The position numbers and the translations under genes are program-made. From JADLDB01 sp040755835 (GTDB lineage Bacteria; Myxococcota; Myxococcia; Myxococcales; Myxococcaceae): a stretch of 64,000 nt of DNA. Positions 24,588 to 32,594 of this stretch are shown here, one piece after another (the stretch's first letter is position 1; every line of letters begins with the position of its first letter). The notes beneath the pieces are model-generated. The model was not told where the DNA came from, made no database searches, and saw only the letters and a program-made list of their open reading frames with translations. The DNA lies in assembly GCA_040755835.1 (NCBI GenBank), contig JBFMAB010000072.1:1-64000 (forward strand), written 5' to 3'.

Positions 24588-25592
24588 TCAGGCGGCCTCG
24601 TCCTCGGCGCGACGGGGCGGTCCGGAGAGGCCGGCCTCGAGGACGATGGCGAGGCTCCCGCCGACGACGCGCGGCTGTCCTTCGAGCTTCGCCCGGCCCT
24701 CGACGAGGAGCGGTACGGGCGCGCCTTCGTCCGTGTCCAGGGTGATGACGTCGCCCACCTCGAGCTCGAGGATGCGCCGCACCGGCAGCTCGGTCCGCCC
24801 CAGGAGGGCCGAGAGCTCGACGGGCACCGCCGCCAGCTCGTCGGCGAGCCGCGCGGCGAAGCGCGAGTCGCTGCCGGCGTTGACGCTCGGTGGGCTCGAC
24901 AGCGCCTTCTTCACCGGCTCGACGGTGGCGAAGGGCACCACCAGCTGGATGCGCCCCGTCATCGTGCCCGACACCTCGAAGGTGGTGAGAATGGCCGCCT
25001 CGTTCGGCGGCCCGATGATGGCGAGCCGCGGGTCCGACTCGAAGCGCAAAAGCTCCGGGCGCAGCGGCAGGACGGGCTTCCAGGCGCGCGCCATCGCGTC
25101 GGTGAGCAGCCCGAGCAGCCGCTTGAGCACGAAGCGCTCCACGCTGGTCAGCTCGTGCCGCGCGTCGCCGACGTCGTCGGTGCGGGCCTTGCGGTCGCCC
25201 ATGGCCGCCGCGAGCAACGCGTCGCCGAGCCTGGGTTCGAGCGCCACCAGCGCCAGGCCCAGGCCGGGGCCGAGCGCGATGACGCCGACGATGGTGGGCG
25301 GCGCGAGCAGCGCGTTGAAGTCGAGCAGCTTGATGAGCGTCGCGGGGGGCGACGCCACCTTGAGGTTGAGCCGCGTCCGGCCCGCGAGGCCCGTCCCCAA
25401 CATCGAGGCGATCTGCTCGTTGATCGCGTCCAGCGTGGGCATCTGCCCGCGGATGATGCGCGCGCGGTTGGTGAGGTCGTACGGGACGACCTTCGCCGCC
25501 GCCCCCTCGGCGGCCACGTCCCCTTCGGACACGCGCCCCTCCTTGATGGCGTCCATCAAGGCGTTGACTTCGTCGGGGTTCAGCGTGGCCAT
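24588..25592 (-). CDS. fliM: FliM motor-switch protein
   Basis: 334 residues. The N-terminal segment LNPDEVNALMDAIKEG is a variant of the CheY-P-binding leader (LSQDEIDALL). A CheC-like middle domain covers about 45-235. A SpoA domain fills the C-terminal 80 residues (LPVRRILELEVGDVITLDTD...GQPRVVGGSLAIVLE). It is the middle C-ring subunit that contacts FliG and receives CheY-P. The window has no che genes, so its signalling partner must be encoded elsewhere. Confidence 0.96.
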   Translation of the reverse strand: MATLNPDEVNALMDAIKEGRVSEGDVAAEGAAAKVVPYDLTNRARIIRGQMPTLDAINEQIASMLGTGLAGRTRLNLKVASPPATLIKLLDFNALLAPPTIVGVIALGPGLGLALVALEPRLGDALLAAAMGDRKARTDDVGDARHELTSVERFVLKRLLGLLTDAMARAWKPVLPLRPELLRFESDPRLAIIGPPNEAAILTTFEVSGTMTGRIQLVVPFATVEPVKKALSSPPSVNAGSDSRFAARLADELAAVPVELSALLGRTELPVRRILELEVGDVITLDTDEGAPVPLLVEGRAKLEGQPRVVGGSLAIVLEAGLSGPPRRAEDEAA

Positions 25593-25605
25593 GCGCCGGG
25601 CTCCC

Positions 25606-26142
25606 TCACTGCACCACGATGTCGGTGACGAAGACGGCGCGAATGGGCGAACCGGGCAGCTCCTGCGACAGCCGCGCCAACAGGTCCTTCTTCATCCGCT
25701 CGATGCCTTCGGAGCCGCGGAGGTCCTCGGTGGTGCGGTCCGCCAGGTACGACAGGAACAGCTCGCGCACCTTCGGCATCACCGCGGTGACGCGGTCCTT
25801 GTCTGCTTCCACGCCCACCTCCACTTCGAACGTCACCTTCGCGTAGCGCTCCGCCTCCGGGTTGCGCAGGTGCACGACGAACTCCGGCAGGCGCACCGTC
25901 GGCCCGAGGCCCAGCGGCGCGTGCGCGGCGGCCGGCGGCGCCTCGGCTTTCTCGGCTTCTTTCTCCGCCTCGTGGGCCGGCCCGGCGGGCGGCATGAGGA
26001 GGCTGCGCGCCAGCACCGCCGCCACCAAGAGGCTGTTCAGCACGAGCAGCACCGGCACCAGCTTGGAAGGCCTGGGCGCCAGACCCGCCGCGGCCAGGTC
26101 CGCGCCAGACTTGTCCGCCGCCTGCGCCATCGCGTCACTCAT
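25606..26142 (-). CDS. fliL: FliL basal-body stator-associated protein
   Basis: 178 residues. Cytoplasmic N-terminus, a single helix (LVPVLLVLNSLLVAAVLARSLL), an Ala/Glu-rich linker, then the FliL domain (LPEFVVHLRNPEAERYAKVTFEVEVG...LFLSYLADRTTEDLRGSEGIERMKKDLLARL). FliL surrounds the MotAB stators and supports torque. First gene of the fliL-fliA operon, with GAGGTG about 7 nt before the ATG and a sigma-54 promoter whose predicted start lies about 20 nt upstream. Confidence 0.95.
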   Translation of the reverse strand: MSDAMAQAADKSGADLAAAGLAPRPSKLVPVLLVLNSLLVAAVLARSLLMPPAGPAHEAEKEAEKAEAPPAAAHAPLGLGPTVRLPEFVVHLRNPEAERYAKVTFEVEVGVEADKDRVTAVMPKVRELFLSYLADRTTEDLRGSEGIERMKKDLLARLSQELPGSPIRAVFVTDIVVQ

Positions 26143-26172
26143 TCGTCGTCACCTCTCCGATGCAACCGCCTG

Positions 26173-26188
26173 AGCAACCACCGTGCCC
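26173..26188 (-). promoter_or_regulatory. sigma-54 promoter of the fliL-fliA operon
   Basis: Read on the minus strand, GGGCACG-GTGG-TTGCT matches TGGCACG-N4-TTGCW except for the first base. Predicted transcription start is near 26162, giving a leader of about 20 nt before fliL (26142). This fits RpoN-dependent control of the export apparatus and switch genes by the activator encoded at 41666. Confidence 0.7.
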
Positions 26189-26403
26189 CGGATGCGCTCG
26201 TCAGCCGTTTGGCGAAGCCGGCTGAAATCGGGGGTGTGGCGCGGCGGCTCGTCAACCCGATGACTGGTCGCCGGTGGCCTTCCGGGGTCGGAGCGGCTCC
26301 AGGTGGGTGCGTGGCGACCGGGGGACGCCGGCGTGCGTCCGGAGGCGTCCCCGGCGGCGGCGCTCCGAAGCGCATGCACGTCCGCGGAAGGTCGTTTCAC
26401 GAC

Positions 26404-26431
26404 TTGAACTGCTTCTCCGTTCGGCTAACAA
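26404..26431 (+). promoter_or_regulatory. possible sigma-70-type promoter of the lipoprotein gene
   Basis: TTGAAC, a 16-bp spacer and TAACAA, 51 bp upstream of the TTG start at 26483, in a locally AT-richer stretch. The -10 box is a weak match. The rest of the 340-bp gap between fliL and this gene holds only the fliL promoter; nothing else is seen. Confidence 0.3.
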
Positions 26432-26482
26432 GTCCATCGGTTGGACAGTGCATCATTTGACGCCTTTCCGGAGGTCCACGTC

Positions 26483-26893
26483 TTGAAACGAAAAATCGCC
26501 CTGTTCCTCGCCAGCGCTTCGCTTCTCGCGGCTTGCGGACCCAACCCGGTGACCAACCTCGTCGGCTCGTACTCGGGCACGGCCACCATCGTCTGGGAAC
26601 GCTACGCCAGCACGACGCCCGTCAACGCGACCGTCTCGATCTTCGAGGCGCCCGAGGGCAAAGTCTCCATCGTCGCCACGGGCAAAGAGACTCAGTCATC
26701 GACCAGGCCGCTGCAGCTCACCTGTCGCCTCACCGCGACACCGAATACCACCGGGTTCGTCATCGAGGCCGGCTCGAACTGCGTGGTTGAAGGCACGGTG
26801 GGGAACTGCAACGGCACGCTTCCGGTCGCGACCATCGTCGCCGCGTCGGCGGTGCGCACGCAGCTCGGGATGACGATCGACACCCGCGTCTAG
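26483..26893 (+). CDS. lipoprotein, apparently truncated by an in-frame amber codon
   Basis: 136 residues from TTG 26483 with GGAGG 8 nt upstream. The signal MKRKIALFLASASLLAAC gives a clear lipobox (LAAC). The mature part is beta-rich (NLVGSYSGTATIVWERY, TVSIFEAPEGKVSIVATG, LQLTCRLTATPNTTGFVIE). It stops at TAG 26891-26893. The same frame then stays open for 24 more codons to a TGA at 26966-26968, reading GTGCLEVGNGPEFFNISGNL and onward, which looks like a natural continuation. A C-to-T change of a CAG codon would explain this. It may be a recent pseudogene, an assembly error, or readthrough. Function unknown; it is an isolated gene between two minus-strand flagellar operons. Confidence 0.6.
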   Translation: MKRKIALFLASASLLAACGPNPVTNLVGSYSGTATIVWERYASTTPVNATVSIFEAPEGKVSIVATGKETQSSTRPLQLTCRLTATPNTTGFVIEAGSNCVVEGTVGNCNGTLPVATIVAASAVRTQLGMTIDTRV

Positions 26894-27037
26894 GGCACGG
26901 GGTGCCTCGAGGTCGGCAATGGCCCGGAGTTCTTCAACATCTCCGGAAACCTGACGAAGAACCCCTGAAGGCGGTGAGCGCCACGCCACCCGCCGTCCTG
27001 GTCGCCCTGATGCGCCCTGGAGAAGTCCGCTCCCCCC

Positions 27038-27811
27038 TCACGGTGCGATGCGGGAGCCGACGTCGGTGCTGTACAGGTCGACGACCATCTCGACGCGCCG
27101 GTTCATCTCCCGGTGCTCGGGCGAGTCGTTGGGGACCAGCGGGTGCGCCGCCGCCCGGCCCGCCGCGGTGAGCAGCGCCGGGTCCATGCGGTGCGCGTCC
27201 TGCAGGTAGGCGGTGACCGTCGCGGCCCGGGCCGCCGACAGCTCCCAGGCATTCCGGAAGCGCTTCCCCCCGACGGACGTGTCGTCGGTGTGCGCCTCGA
27301 CACGCACCGGGCGGCCCGTCGCCTCGAGCTCCGTGGCGATGGCGTCCAGCACCGGAAGCGCCTCGGGGCGCAGCGCCGCGTCCGACGCGTCGAAGAAGGC
27401 CGACGCCGAGAGCCGCACGGTGAGCCGGCCATTCGCCACCTCGACGACGACCGTCTGCGCCACCCGCTTGTCCAGGAGGTACGGCTTGAGGCGCTTCTCG
27501 AGGCGCTTCTTGAGTTGATCGATCTGCTTGATGCGCTCGCTCGTCATCGCGCCGCCAGCGCCCATCCCGGTCACCGTGCCTCCGTTCGACGGAGGCCCCT
27601 GGAAGATGGGCAGCTCCCCCACGCCTCCATTCCCCGCGAAGTGCAGGGCCCACTTGATGGACTGGGCCGCGGCCACCATGCGCTTGTTGTCGACGCGCGA
27701 GACGGAATACATGACGACGAAGAAGGCGAAGAGCAGCGTGATGAAGTCGGCATAGCTGACGAGCCACCGCTCGTGGTTCTCGTGCTCCTCGTGCTTGTGC
27801 TTCCTGGCCAT
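27038..27811 (-). CDS. motB: MotB stator protein
   Basis: 257 residues from ATG 27811. His/Glu-rich leader, then the plug/TM segment WLVSYADFITLLFAFFVVMY with the proton-binding aspartate (D22). A linker with coiled-coil character (IKQIDQLKKRLEKRLKPYL) precedes an OmpA-type peptidoglycan-binding domain (VRVEAHTDDTSVGGKRFRNAWELSAARAATVTAYL). MotB anchors the MotA pentamer to the cell wall and forms the proton path. It stands alone here: motA is at 29546 on the same strand, but two plus-strand genes lie between. No convincing promoter was found upstream. Confidence 0.95.
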   Translation of the reverse strand: MARKHKHEEHENHERWLVSYADFITLLFAFFVVMYSVSRVDNKRMVAAAQSIKWALHFAGNGGVGELPIFQGPPSNGGTVTGMGAGGAMTSERIKQIDQLKKRLEKRLKPYLLDKRVAQTVVVEVANGRLTVRLSASAFFDASDAALRPEALPVLDAIATELEATGRPVRVEAHTDDTSVGGKRFRNAWELSAARAATVTAYLQDAHRMDPALLTAAGRAAAHPLVPNDSPEHREMNRRVEMVVDLYSTDVGSRIAP

Positions 27812-28016
27812 GGCCTGTCTTCGACACGGTTCGCCGCGCGACTTGAGCCCACCTGCGCCCACGTCAGCGCGCTGACGGCGTCACGCCAGGAGGCGTCGGG
27901 CTGACCTCGGTGGTCCCGGCTGACCCGGGCCCCACCGCCGCGAAGTGGCTGATCCGCCTCACGGCAGCGCCGAGCAAGGCGATTGCAACGGTCCGGGCAG
28001 GCTCCAGGAGGGCGCG

Positions 28017-28976
28017 ATGTCGCGAGTGGCCGAACGCATCATCTCCGTCGGCGGCGGGAAGGGCGGCGTGGGAAAGAGTCTGGTCGCGGCCAACCTGGCC
28101 ATCGCCATGGCCCAGGCGGGCCGGCGCGTCGTGCTGGTGGACGGCGACCTGGGCGCCGCCAACCTCCACACGCTCTTCGGCATCGAGCGGCCGGGGCCGA
28201 CGATTCAGACCTTCATCGAGCACGGCATCGAGTCCCTCGAGGGCGCGCGCGTCGAGACGGGCGTGCCCAACCTCACCCTGGTGCGCGGGGCCTCGGCGGT
28301 GGTGGGCGCCGCCAACATCTCCCACACCCAGAAGCAGCGGCTGTTGCGCCACGTGGAGCGCCTCGACGCCGACGTGGTGCTGGTCGACGTAGGCGCCGGC
28401 ATCGCGTTCAACCAGGTCGACTTCTTCGACCTGGCGGACCTGCGGCTGTTGGTGCTCACGCCCCAGCTGACGTCCATCCAGAACGGGTACGGCTTCGCCA
28501 AGGCCGCGTTGTACCGACGGCTCGACCGCGTGCTGAAGGCCCACGGCATCGAAGGCGCGCTCGACGAGACGGACGCCCACCTCGCGATGCTGAGCCTCCG
28601 CGCCGTCTTGCGCGACGTGATGGGCCGCTCGCCGGAGGTGGAGGCCGCGGTGCGCCTCGAGCTGGCCACCTTCAACCTGCGCCTCTTCGGGAACCAGGTG
28701 CACGATCCCCGCGAGTCCGCCGTCTTCCGGGCCGTCGGGAAGATGATGACCGACTTCCTCTCGCTGCCCGCGCCGCTCCTCGGGTACGCCCGCGCCAGCC
28801 GGCTGCTCCACGACTCGGCCACGCGCCGGCGGCCCTACCTGCTGGTCGCCCAACACGAGGAGGCGGCCCGGGCGCTGCGCGCGACGGCCCACGCCTTGCT
28901 GGAGGAGCCGCTGCGGCCCCGCACGCCCGCGCACCTCGGACCCGTGACGAGCGCTGCGGAGACGGCGGCGGCGTGA
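28017..28976 (+). CDS. second MinD/FlhG-like ATPase
   Basis: 319 residues from ATG 28017 with AGGAGGG 5 nt upstream. Deviant Walker A GKGGVGKS at 14-21, then LVDGDLGAANLHTLFGI and VVLVDVGAGIAFNQVDFF. A helical C-terminal extension follows that FlhG does not share (RAVLRDVMGRSPEVEAAVRLEL, LSLPAPLLGYARASRLLHDS). It lacks the DQAxxLR helix, so it should not activate FlhF. The family positions membrane or pole-bound complexes. Its operon partner is a FliJ-like coiled coil, and both lie inverted between motA and motB. A motor- or export-linked role is inferred. Confidence 0.85.
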   Translation: MSRVAERIISVGGGKGGVGKSLVAANLAIAMAQAGRRVVLVDGDLGAANLHTLFGIERPGPTIQTFIEHGIESLEGARVETGVPNLTLVRGASAVVGAANISHTQKQRLLRHVERLDADVVLVDVGAGIAFNQVDFFDLADLRLLVLTPQLTSIQNGYGFAKAALYRRLDRVLKAHGIEGALDETDAHLAMLSLRAVLRDVMGRSPEVEAAVRLELATFNLRLFGNQVHDPRESAVFRAVGKMMTDFLSLPAPLLGYARASRLLHDSATRRRPYLLVAQHEEAARALRATAHALLEEPLRPRTPAHLGPVTSAAETAAA

Positions 28977-28990
28977 CGAAGGACGGACAC

Positions 28991-29407
28991 ATGGTGACGG
29001 TGAAGTTGGACGTGGTGGTGAAGGTGAAGGAACGCGAAGAAGAGCGCCGCCTCGAGGCGTTGGCGGCCGCGCGCCGGCACGTGGCGCAGGCGCGCGAGGC
29101 GCTGGAGGCCGCGCAGGAGCGCGCCCGCGCCGAGCTGTGCGCTTCCGGGCGCGCCGCCGACTTCTGTCTGTACGAGGCCGCCCGCGCCCGCGCGCAGGAG
29201 GCGGTGAAGGCGGCGACGGCGGCGCTCACCAGGGCGCGTCAGGGCGAAGAGGCGGCCCGGCAGGCGTGGGTCGCCGCGCGCTCGCAGGCCGACGCCGTGC
29301 GCCGGGCCGCCGAGACGCGCCGCCGCGAGGTGCTGCAGCTCGCCGAATCCCGCGAGCGGAAGCGCGAAGACGAGCTGACGCTCCTGCGCCTGGCGCACGC
29401 CGGCTGA
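28991..29407 (+). CDS. FliJ-like coiled-coil protein
   Basis: 138 residues, almost entirely one long alpha-helical hairpin rich in Ala/Arg/Glu (KEREEERRLEALAAARRHV, RARAQEAVKAATAALTRAR, AETRRREVLQLAESRERKR, EDELTLLRL). Size, basic character and topology fit FliJ/YscO, the ATPase-ring stalk of flagellar export. No other fliJ is present: the usual site after fliI is occupied by a MotE-like gene. ATG 28991 is preferred over GTG 28973, which overlaps the preceding stop. Coiled-coil proteins are hard to assign, so this is tentative. Confidence 0.5.
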   Translation: MVTVKLDVVVKVKEREEERRLEALAAARRHVAQAREALEAAQERARAELCASGRAADFCLYEAARARAQEAVKAATAALTRARQGEEAARQAWVAARSQADAVRRAAETRRREVLQLAESRERKREDELTLLRLAHAG

Positions 29408-29459
29408 CGCCGATTCCGCCGCGTTCCACGAGCGGGGCACCGGACGGCACCGGCACACG

Positions 29460-29492
29460 CGGGCGCGAGGCGAGTCACGGCCTCCGCGCCCG
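29460..29492. terminator. GC-rich hairpin between convergent genes
   Basis: CGGGCGCGAGGC pairs with GCCT-C-CGCGCCCG (one bulged C), with a loop of 8 nt. It lies between the convergent fliJ-like gene and motA and could stop transcription from both sides. No T-tract follows on either strand. Confidence 0.45.
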
Positions 29493-29545
29493 GGCCGTCC
29501 GGGTCAGCCGACGCCGAGGTCACCGCGCGGCCGTTTGGCCTTCCG

Positions 29546-30325
29546 TCACGCCGCCTTCGCTTCGGACGGGCCGTGCCCGCCGTGCCCGCCGCTCAGCGCG
29601 CGCAGCTTCTCTTCCAGCACGCGCGGGTTCAGCCCTTCCTGGATGGACAGCACGCCCTCGGCGATGAGCGTCTTGCGCTCCTTCTCGATGCCGATGCGGC
29701 GCTTGATCTTGTTCGCCATCGGCAAGAACAGCAGGTTCGCCGCCGCCACGCCGTACACCGTGGCCACGAAGGCGACGGCGATGCCCGGGCCGATCGCGTC
29801 GGGGTTCGACAGGTTCTCCATGACGTGGATGAGGCCGAGCACCGCGCCGAGGATGCCGACGGTGGGCGCGAAGCCGCCGGCCGACTCGAACACCTTCGCG
29901 CCGACCGTGTTCTCTTCCGCCTCCGCCTCGATCTGCCCCTCGAGCGCCGAGCGCGCCACGGCCGCGTCGACGCCGTCCACCACGAAGCCGACGGCGCGCT
30001 TGAGAAAGGGGTCGGTGATGCCGGCCAGCTTGCCTTCGAGCGCCAGCACGCCGTCGCGACGCGCCACCGCCGCCATCTCGACCAGCTGCTTCACGAGGCC
30101 CTCGATGTCGACCTTCTCCTCCTTGAAGACGGCCTTGCCCAGCTTCAGCCCCCGCACGAAGTCCGCCTTCGGGTAGGCCACCATCACCGCGCCGATGGTG
30201 CCGCCGATGACGATGATGAAGGCCGTCAGCTGCATCAGCGAGCCGGCGTGGCCGCCTTCGAGCGCCTGGCCGCCGAGGATCGCCGCGATGGCGAGGACGA
30301 TGCCTCCGATGCTCAAGATGTCCAT
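29546..30325 (-). CDS. motA: MotA stator protein
   Basis: 259 residues with four membrane segments (IGGIVLAIAAILGG; LMQLTAFIIVIGGTIGAVMV; FAPTVGILGAVLGLIHVM; GIAVAFVATVYGVAAANLLF). The conserved proline of TM3 (GFAPTVGILGAVLGL) is present, and the cytoplasmic loop carries the usual charged residues. It forms the ion-driven ring around MotB and pushes on FliG. Last gene of the long flg/fli operon, 3 bp after flbD. PomA-like in length. Confidence 0.95.
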   Translation of the reverse strand: MDILSIGGIVLAIAAILGGQALEGGHAGSLMQLTAFIIVIGGTIGAVMVAYPKADFVRGLKLGKAVFKEEKVDIEGLVKQLVEMAAVARRDGVLALEGKLAGITDPFLKRAVGFVVDGVDAAVARSALEGQIEAEAEENTVGAKVFESAGGFAPTVGILGAVLGLIHVMENLSNPDAIGPGIAVAFVATVYGVAAANLLFLPMANKIKRRIGIEKERKTLIAEGVLSIQEGLNPRVLEEKLRALSGGHGGHGPSEAKAA

Positions 30326-30328
30326 GGC

Positions 30329-30541
30329 TCACCGCTCCCGGTTCGAGACGACCTGCAGGCCGCCGTGAATGCGCCGCTTGAACTGCACCGCGCGATCGAC
30401 GAGCTCCTGGACCGGCTCCTTCACCACGAGCCGGTGACCGTTCATGAAGGTGATGACCGTGTCGGGCGTGTCCTCGACCATCAGCACCTGGTCGACGTTC
30501 ACCACCGTCTCCTTCCCGTCCAGTCGGGTCACGACGATCAT
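30329..30541 (-). CDS. flbD: FlbD/SwrD family protein
   Basis: 70 residues matching the small FlbD family (PF06289): MIVVTRLDGKETVVNVDQVLMVEDTPDTVITFMNGHRLVVKE. In Bacillus the relative SwrD sits among flagellar genes and raises motor torque with MotAB. Its position directly before motA fits such a role. This is not the Caulobacter FlbD transcription factor, which shares only the name. Confidence 0.9.
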   Translation of the reverse strand: MIVVTRLDGKETVVNVDQVLMVEDTPDTVITFMNGHRLVVKEPVQELVDRAVQFKRRIHGGLQVVSNRER

Positions 30542-30557
30542 CGCGAGGCGCTCCTCG

Positions 30558-31853
30558 TCACCGTTTCAGGTTCATCAGCTCCGCGAGCAACTGATCGGCG
30601 GTGCTGATCGTCTTCGAGTTCGCCTGGAAGCCCCGCTGCGCGGTGATCATCCGCACAAACTCGTTGGACAGGTCGACGTTCGACTGCTCGAGCGCGCCGG
30701 CGAGGATGGCGCCGCGGCCGCCGGTCGAGGCCCGGCCAATCGTCGGCTGGCCCGAGCCCGGCCGCTCGCCGAAGAGGTTGCCGCCCAGCCGCTCGAGCTG
30801 ATCCGGCGCCTCGAAGTCCGCCAGCGCCACCGCGCCCAGCGCGCGATTTTGCCCGTTGGTGAAGGTGCCGGTGATGGTGCCGTCCGCGCCGATGCTGATG
30901 CGGGCCAGCTCGCCGGCGGCGTACCCGTCCTGGCCCAGGAAGGACATCGCCGAGGCGCCGGCGTACTGCGTCAGGCCCGACGCGCCGCTGCCGAAGTCGA
31001 ACGCGAGCGGCTGCGGGTTGACCGCGCCGAGCGGCGTGAAGGTGTTGGTGGTGGTCGCCGACGCCGTCAGGTTGCCCGAGGTGTCGAAGGTCAACGTGCC
31101 GGAGGCGATCTCCGTCGGCGTGCCGGCGGTGCCGCCGGTGAGATTCCCACCGTCGGTGGTGGCGTGCCACTCCCAGCCCGTCGCCGTCCGCCGGAAGTAC
31201 ACGTCCACCGGAATCGCGTTCCCCAGCGAGTCATAGACGGTGGTGCTGGTGCTGAAGTTGTAGTTGGCGGTGGCCGCGTTGCTCCCGTCGGCCCGCAGCA
31301 CCTCGGGCGCCGCCGCGTTCCAGGCCGCCGTCACCGCCGGCGAGTTGGAGTCGAGGTTGCCCTTGAAGGTGATGGTGGTGGTGGCCGACGGCGGCGCGGA
31401 GACGGAACCCACGCGCAGGTCGCCCAGCGTCCCGGTGATGTTGCCCGCGGCGTCGGCCAGGTAGCCCTGCACCTTCAACCCTTCGAGGTTCACCAGGTCC
31501 CCGTTCTCGTCGATGGTGAATTGGCCGGCGCGCGTGTAGTACTGCGCGTCGACGCCGTTGTGGCTGCCTCGCACCACGAAGAAGCCCGGGCCTTGAATCG
31601 CCAGGTCCGTGGCCAGCCCGGTGCCGGTCAGCGCCCCCTGCGTCAAAAGCCGCTGAATGGCCTGCACCCGCGACCCCAGGCCCACCTGGCTGCCGCCGAT
31701 GAGCGTCTGCGCCATGGCCTCCTCGAAGGCCGCGCGGCTGGCCTTGAAGCCGATGGTGTTCGCGTTGGCGATGTTGTCGCCGATGACGGACAGGTCCGTC
31801 GAGTTCGTCTCGAGGCCCGAGACGCCGGCGTACATCGATGAGATGAGGCCCAT
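30558..31853 (-). CDS. flgE: flagellar hook protein FlgE
   Basis: 431 residues from ATG 31853 with GGAGGAG upstream. Rod/hook N-terminal signature GLETNSTDLSVIGDNIANANTIGFKASR, central D1/D2 domains with Ser/Thr-rich strands, and the C-terminal heptads ALEQSNVDLSNEFVRMITAQRGFQANSKTISTADQLL. It builds the curved hook; FliK and FlgD are encoded just upstream. Confidence 0.95.
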   Translation of the reverse strand: MGLISSMYAGVSGLETNSTDLSVIGDNIANANTIGFKASRAAFEEAMAQTLIGGSQVGLGSRVQAIQRLLTQGALTGTGLATDLAIQGPGFFVVRGSHNGVDAQYYTRAGQFTIDENGDLVNLEGLKVQGYLADAAGNITGTLGDLRVGSVSAPPSATTTITFKGNLDSNSPAVTAAWNAAAPEVLRADGSNAATANYNFSTSTTVYDSLGNAIPVDVYFRRTATGWEWHATTDGGNLTGGTAGTPTEIASGTLTFDTSGNLTASATTTNTFTPLGAVNPQPLAFDFGSGASGLTQYAGASAMSFLGQDGYAAGELARISIGADGTITGTFTNGQNRALGAVALADFEAPDQLERLGGNLFGERPGSGQPTIGRASTGGRGAILAGALEQSNVDLSNEFVRMITAQRGFQANSKTISTADQLLAELMNLKR

Positions 31854-31896
31854 GGGTGCTCCTCCTGACTGCGTTGGGAAAGGCTCTGTGAGACGG

Positions 31897-32583
31897 TCAG
31901 CTGGCCTCGGTGATGCGCAGCACGTCCGCCAGCCGGACGCGCTTGCCGTTGGACAGGAGCAGCTCGGCGAAGCCCGTCTCGAAGGACACACCGACGACGC
32001 GGGACTGCGTCAGCGCCTGCGCTTCGACGGGCTTGCCTGACGCGTCGGCCGCGACGAAGGACACGGTGTAGTCACCCGGAGCCGCGAGCTCGCCCGCCTC
32101 GTCGCGCCCGTCCCAGGTGAAGGTGAAGCTGCCGCCGGGCTCGGGGCCCAGGCTCTGGCGACGCACCACCTTGCCGCTCGCGTCGGTGATCACCGCGGTG
32201 ACCTGCGCCGCGGCCGACGCCACCGAACCCATCAACGTCACACCCTGGGCGCCTTCCGGGTCGAGCGCCGGATCCGGCCACGTGAAACCGTCACTCTTCA
32301 TCACCGCGTCCCGGCCCACCAGCGACGTGGCCTGCAACTGGTTGCTCGACGCCTGCGCCATCAGCAGCGCGTCAAGCTGCTGACTCGCCGCCTGCTGCAG
32401 CTCCAGCTGCGCGAACTGCGCGAGCTGCGCGACGAAGGCCTGACCGTCCATGGGAGACAGCGGATCCTGATTCCCCAGCTGCGTCATCAGGAGCTTCAGG
32501 AATTCGTCCTTTCCCAGCTTCGACGAGCCCGCCGGCGCGTCGGACCGCGGGGGCGACATCGACGACAAGGCGTTCACGTCCAT
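31897..32583 (-). CDS. flgD: hook-capping scaffold FlgD
   Basis: 228 residues. The N-terminal FlgD motif is present (LGKDEFLKLLMTQLGNQDPLSPMDGQAFVAQLAQFAQLE). An FlgD Ig-like/tudor C-terminal region follows (GGSFTFTWDGRDEAGELAAPGDYTVSF). It caps the growing hook and is discarded after completion. Twelve bp after fliK, 43 bp before flgE. Confidence 0.95.
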   Translation of the reverse strand: MDVNALSSMSPPRSDAPAGSSKLGKDEFLKLLMTQLGNQDPLSPMDGQAFVAQLAQFAQLELQQAASQQLDALLMAQASSNQLQATSLVGRDAVMKSDGFTWPDPALDPEGAQGVTLMGSVASAAAQVTAVITDASGKVVRRQSLGPEPGGSFTFTWDGRDEAGELAAPGDYTVSFVAADASGKPVEAQALTQSRVVGVSFETGFAELLLSNGKRVRLADVLRITEAS

Positions 32584-32594
32584 GGCGGGCTCCT

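Noticed and set aside
27973..27988. Sigma-54-like TTGCAAT-N4-TTGCT upstream of motB
   Set aside because: The -24 GG is not present and the site is more than 150 bp from motB.
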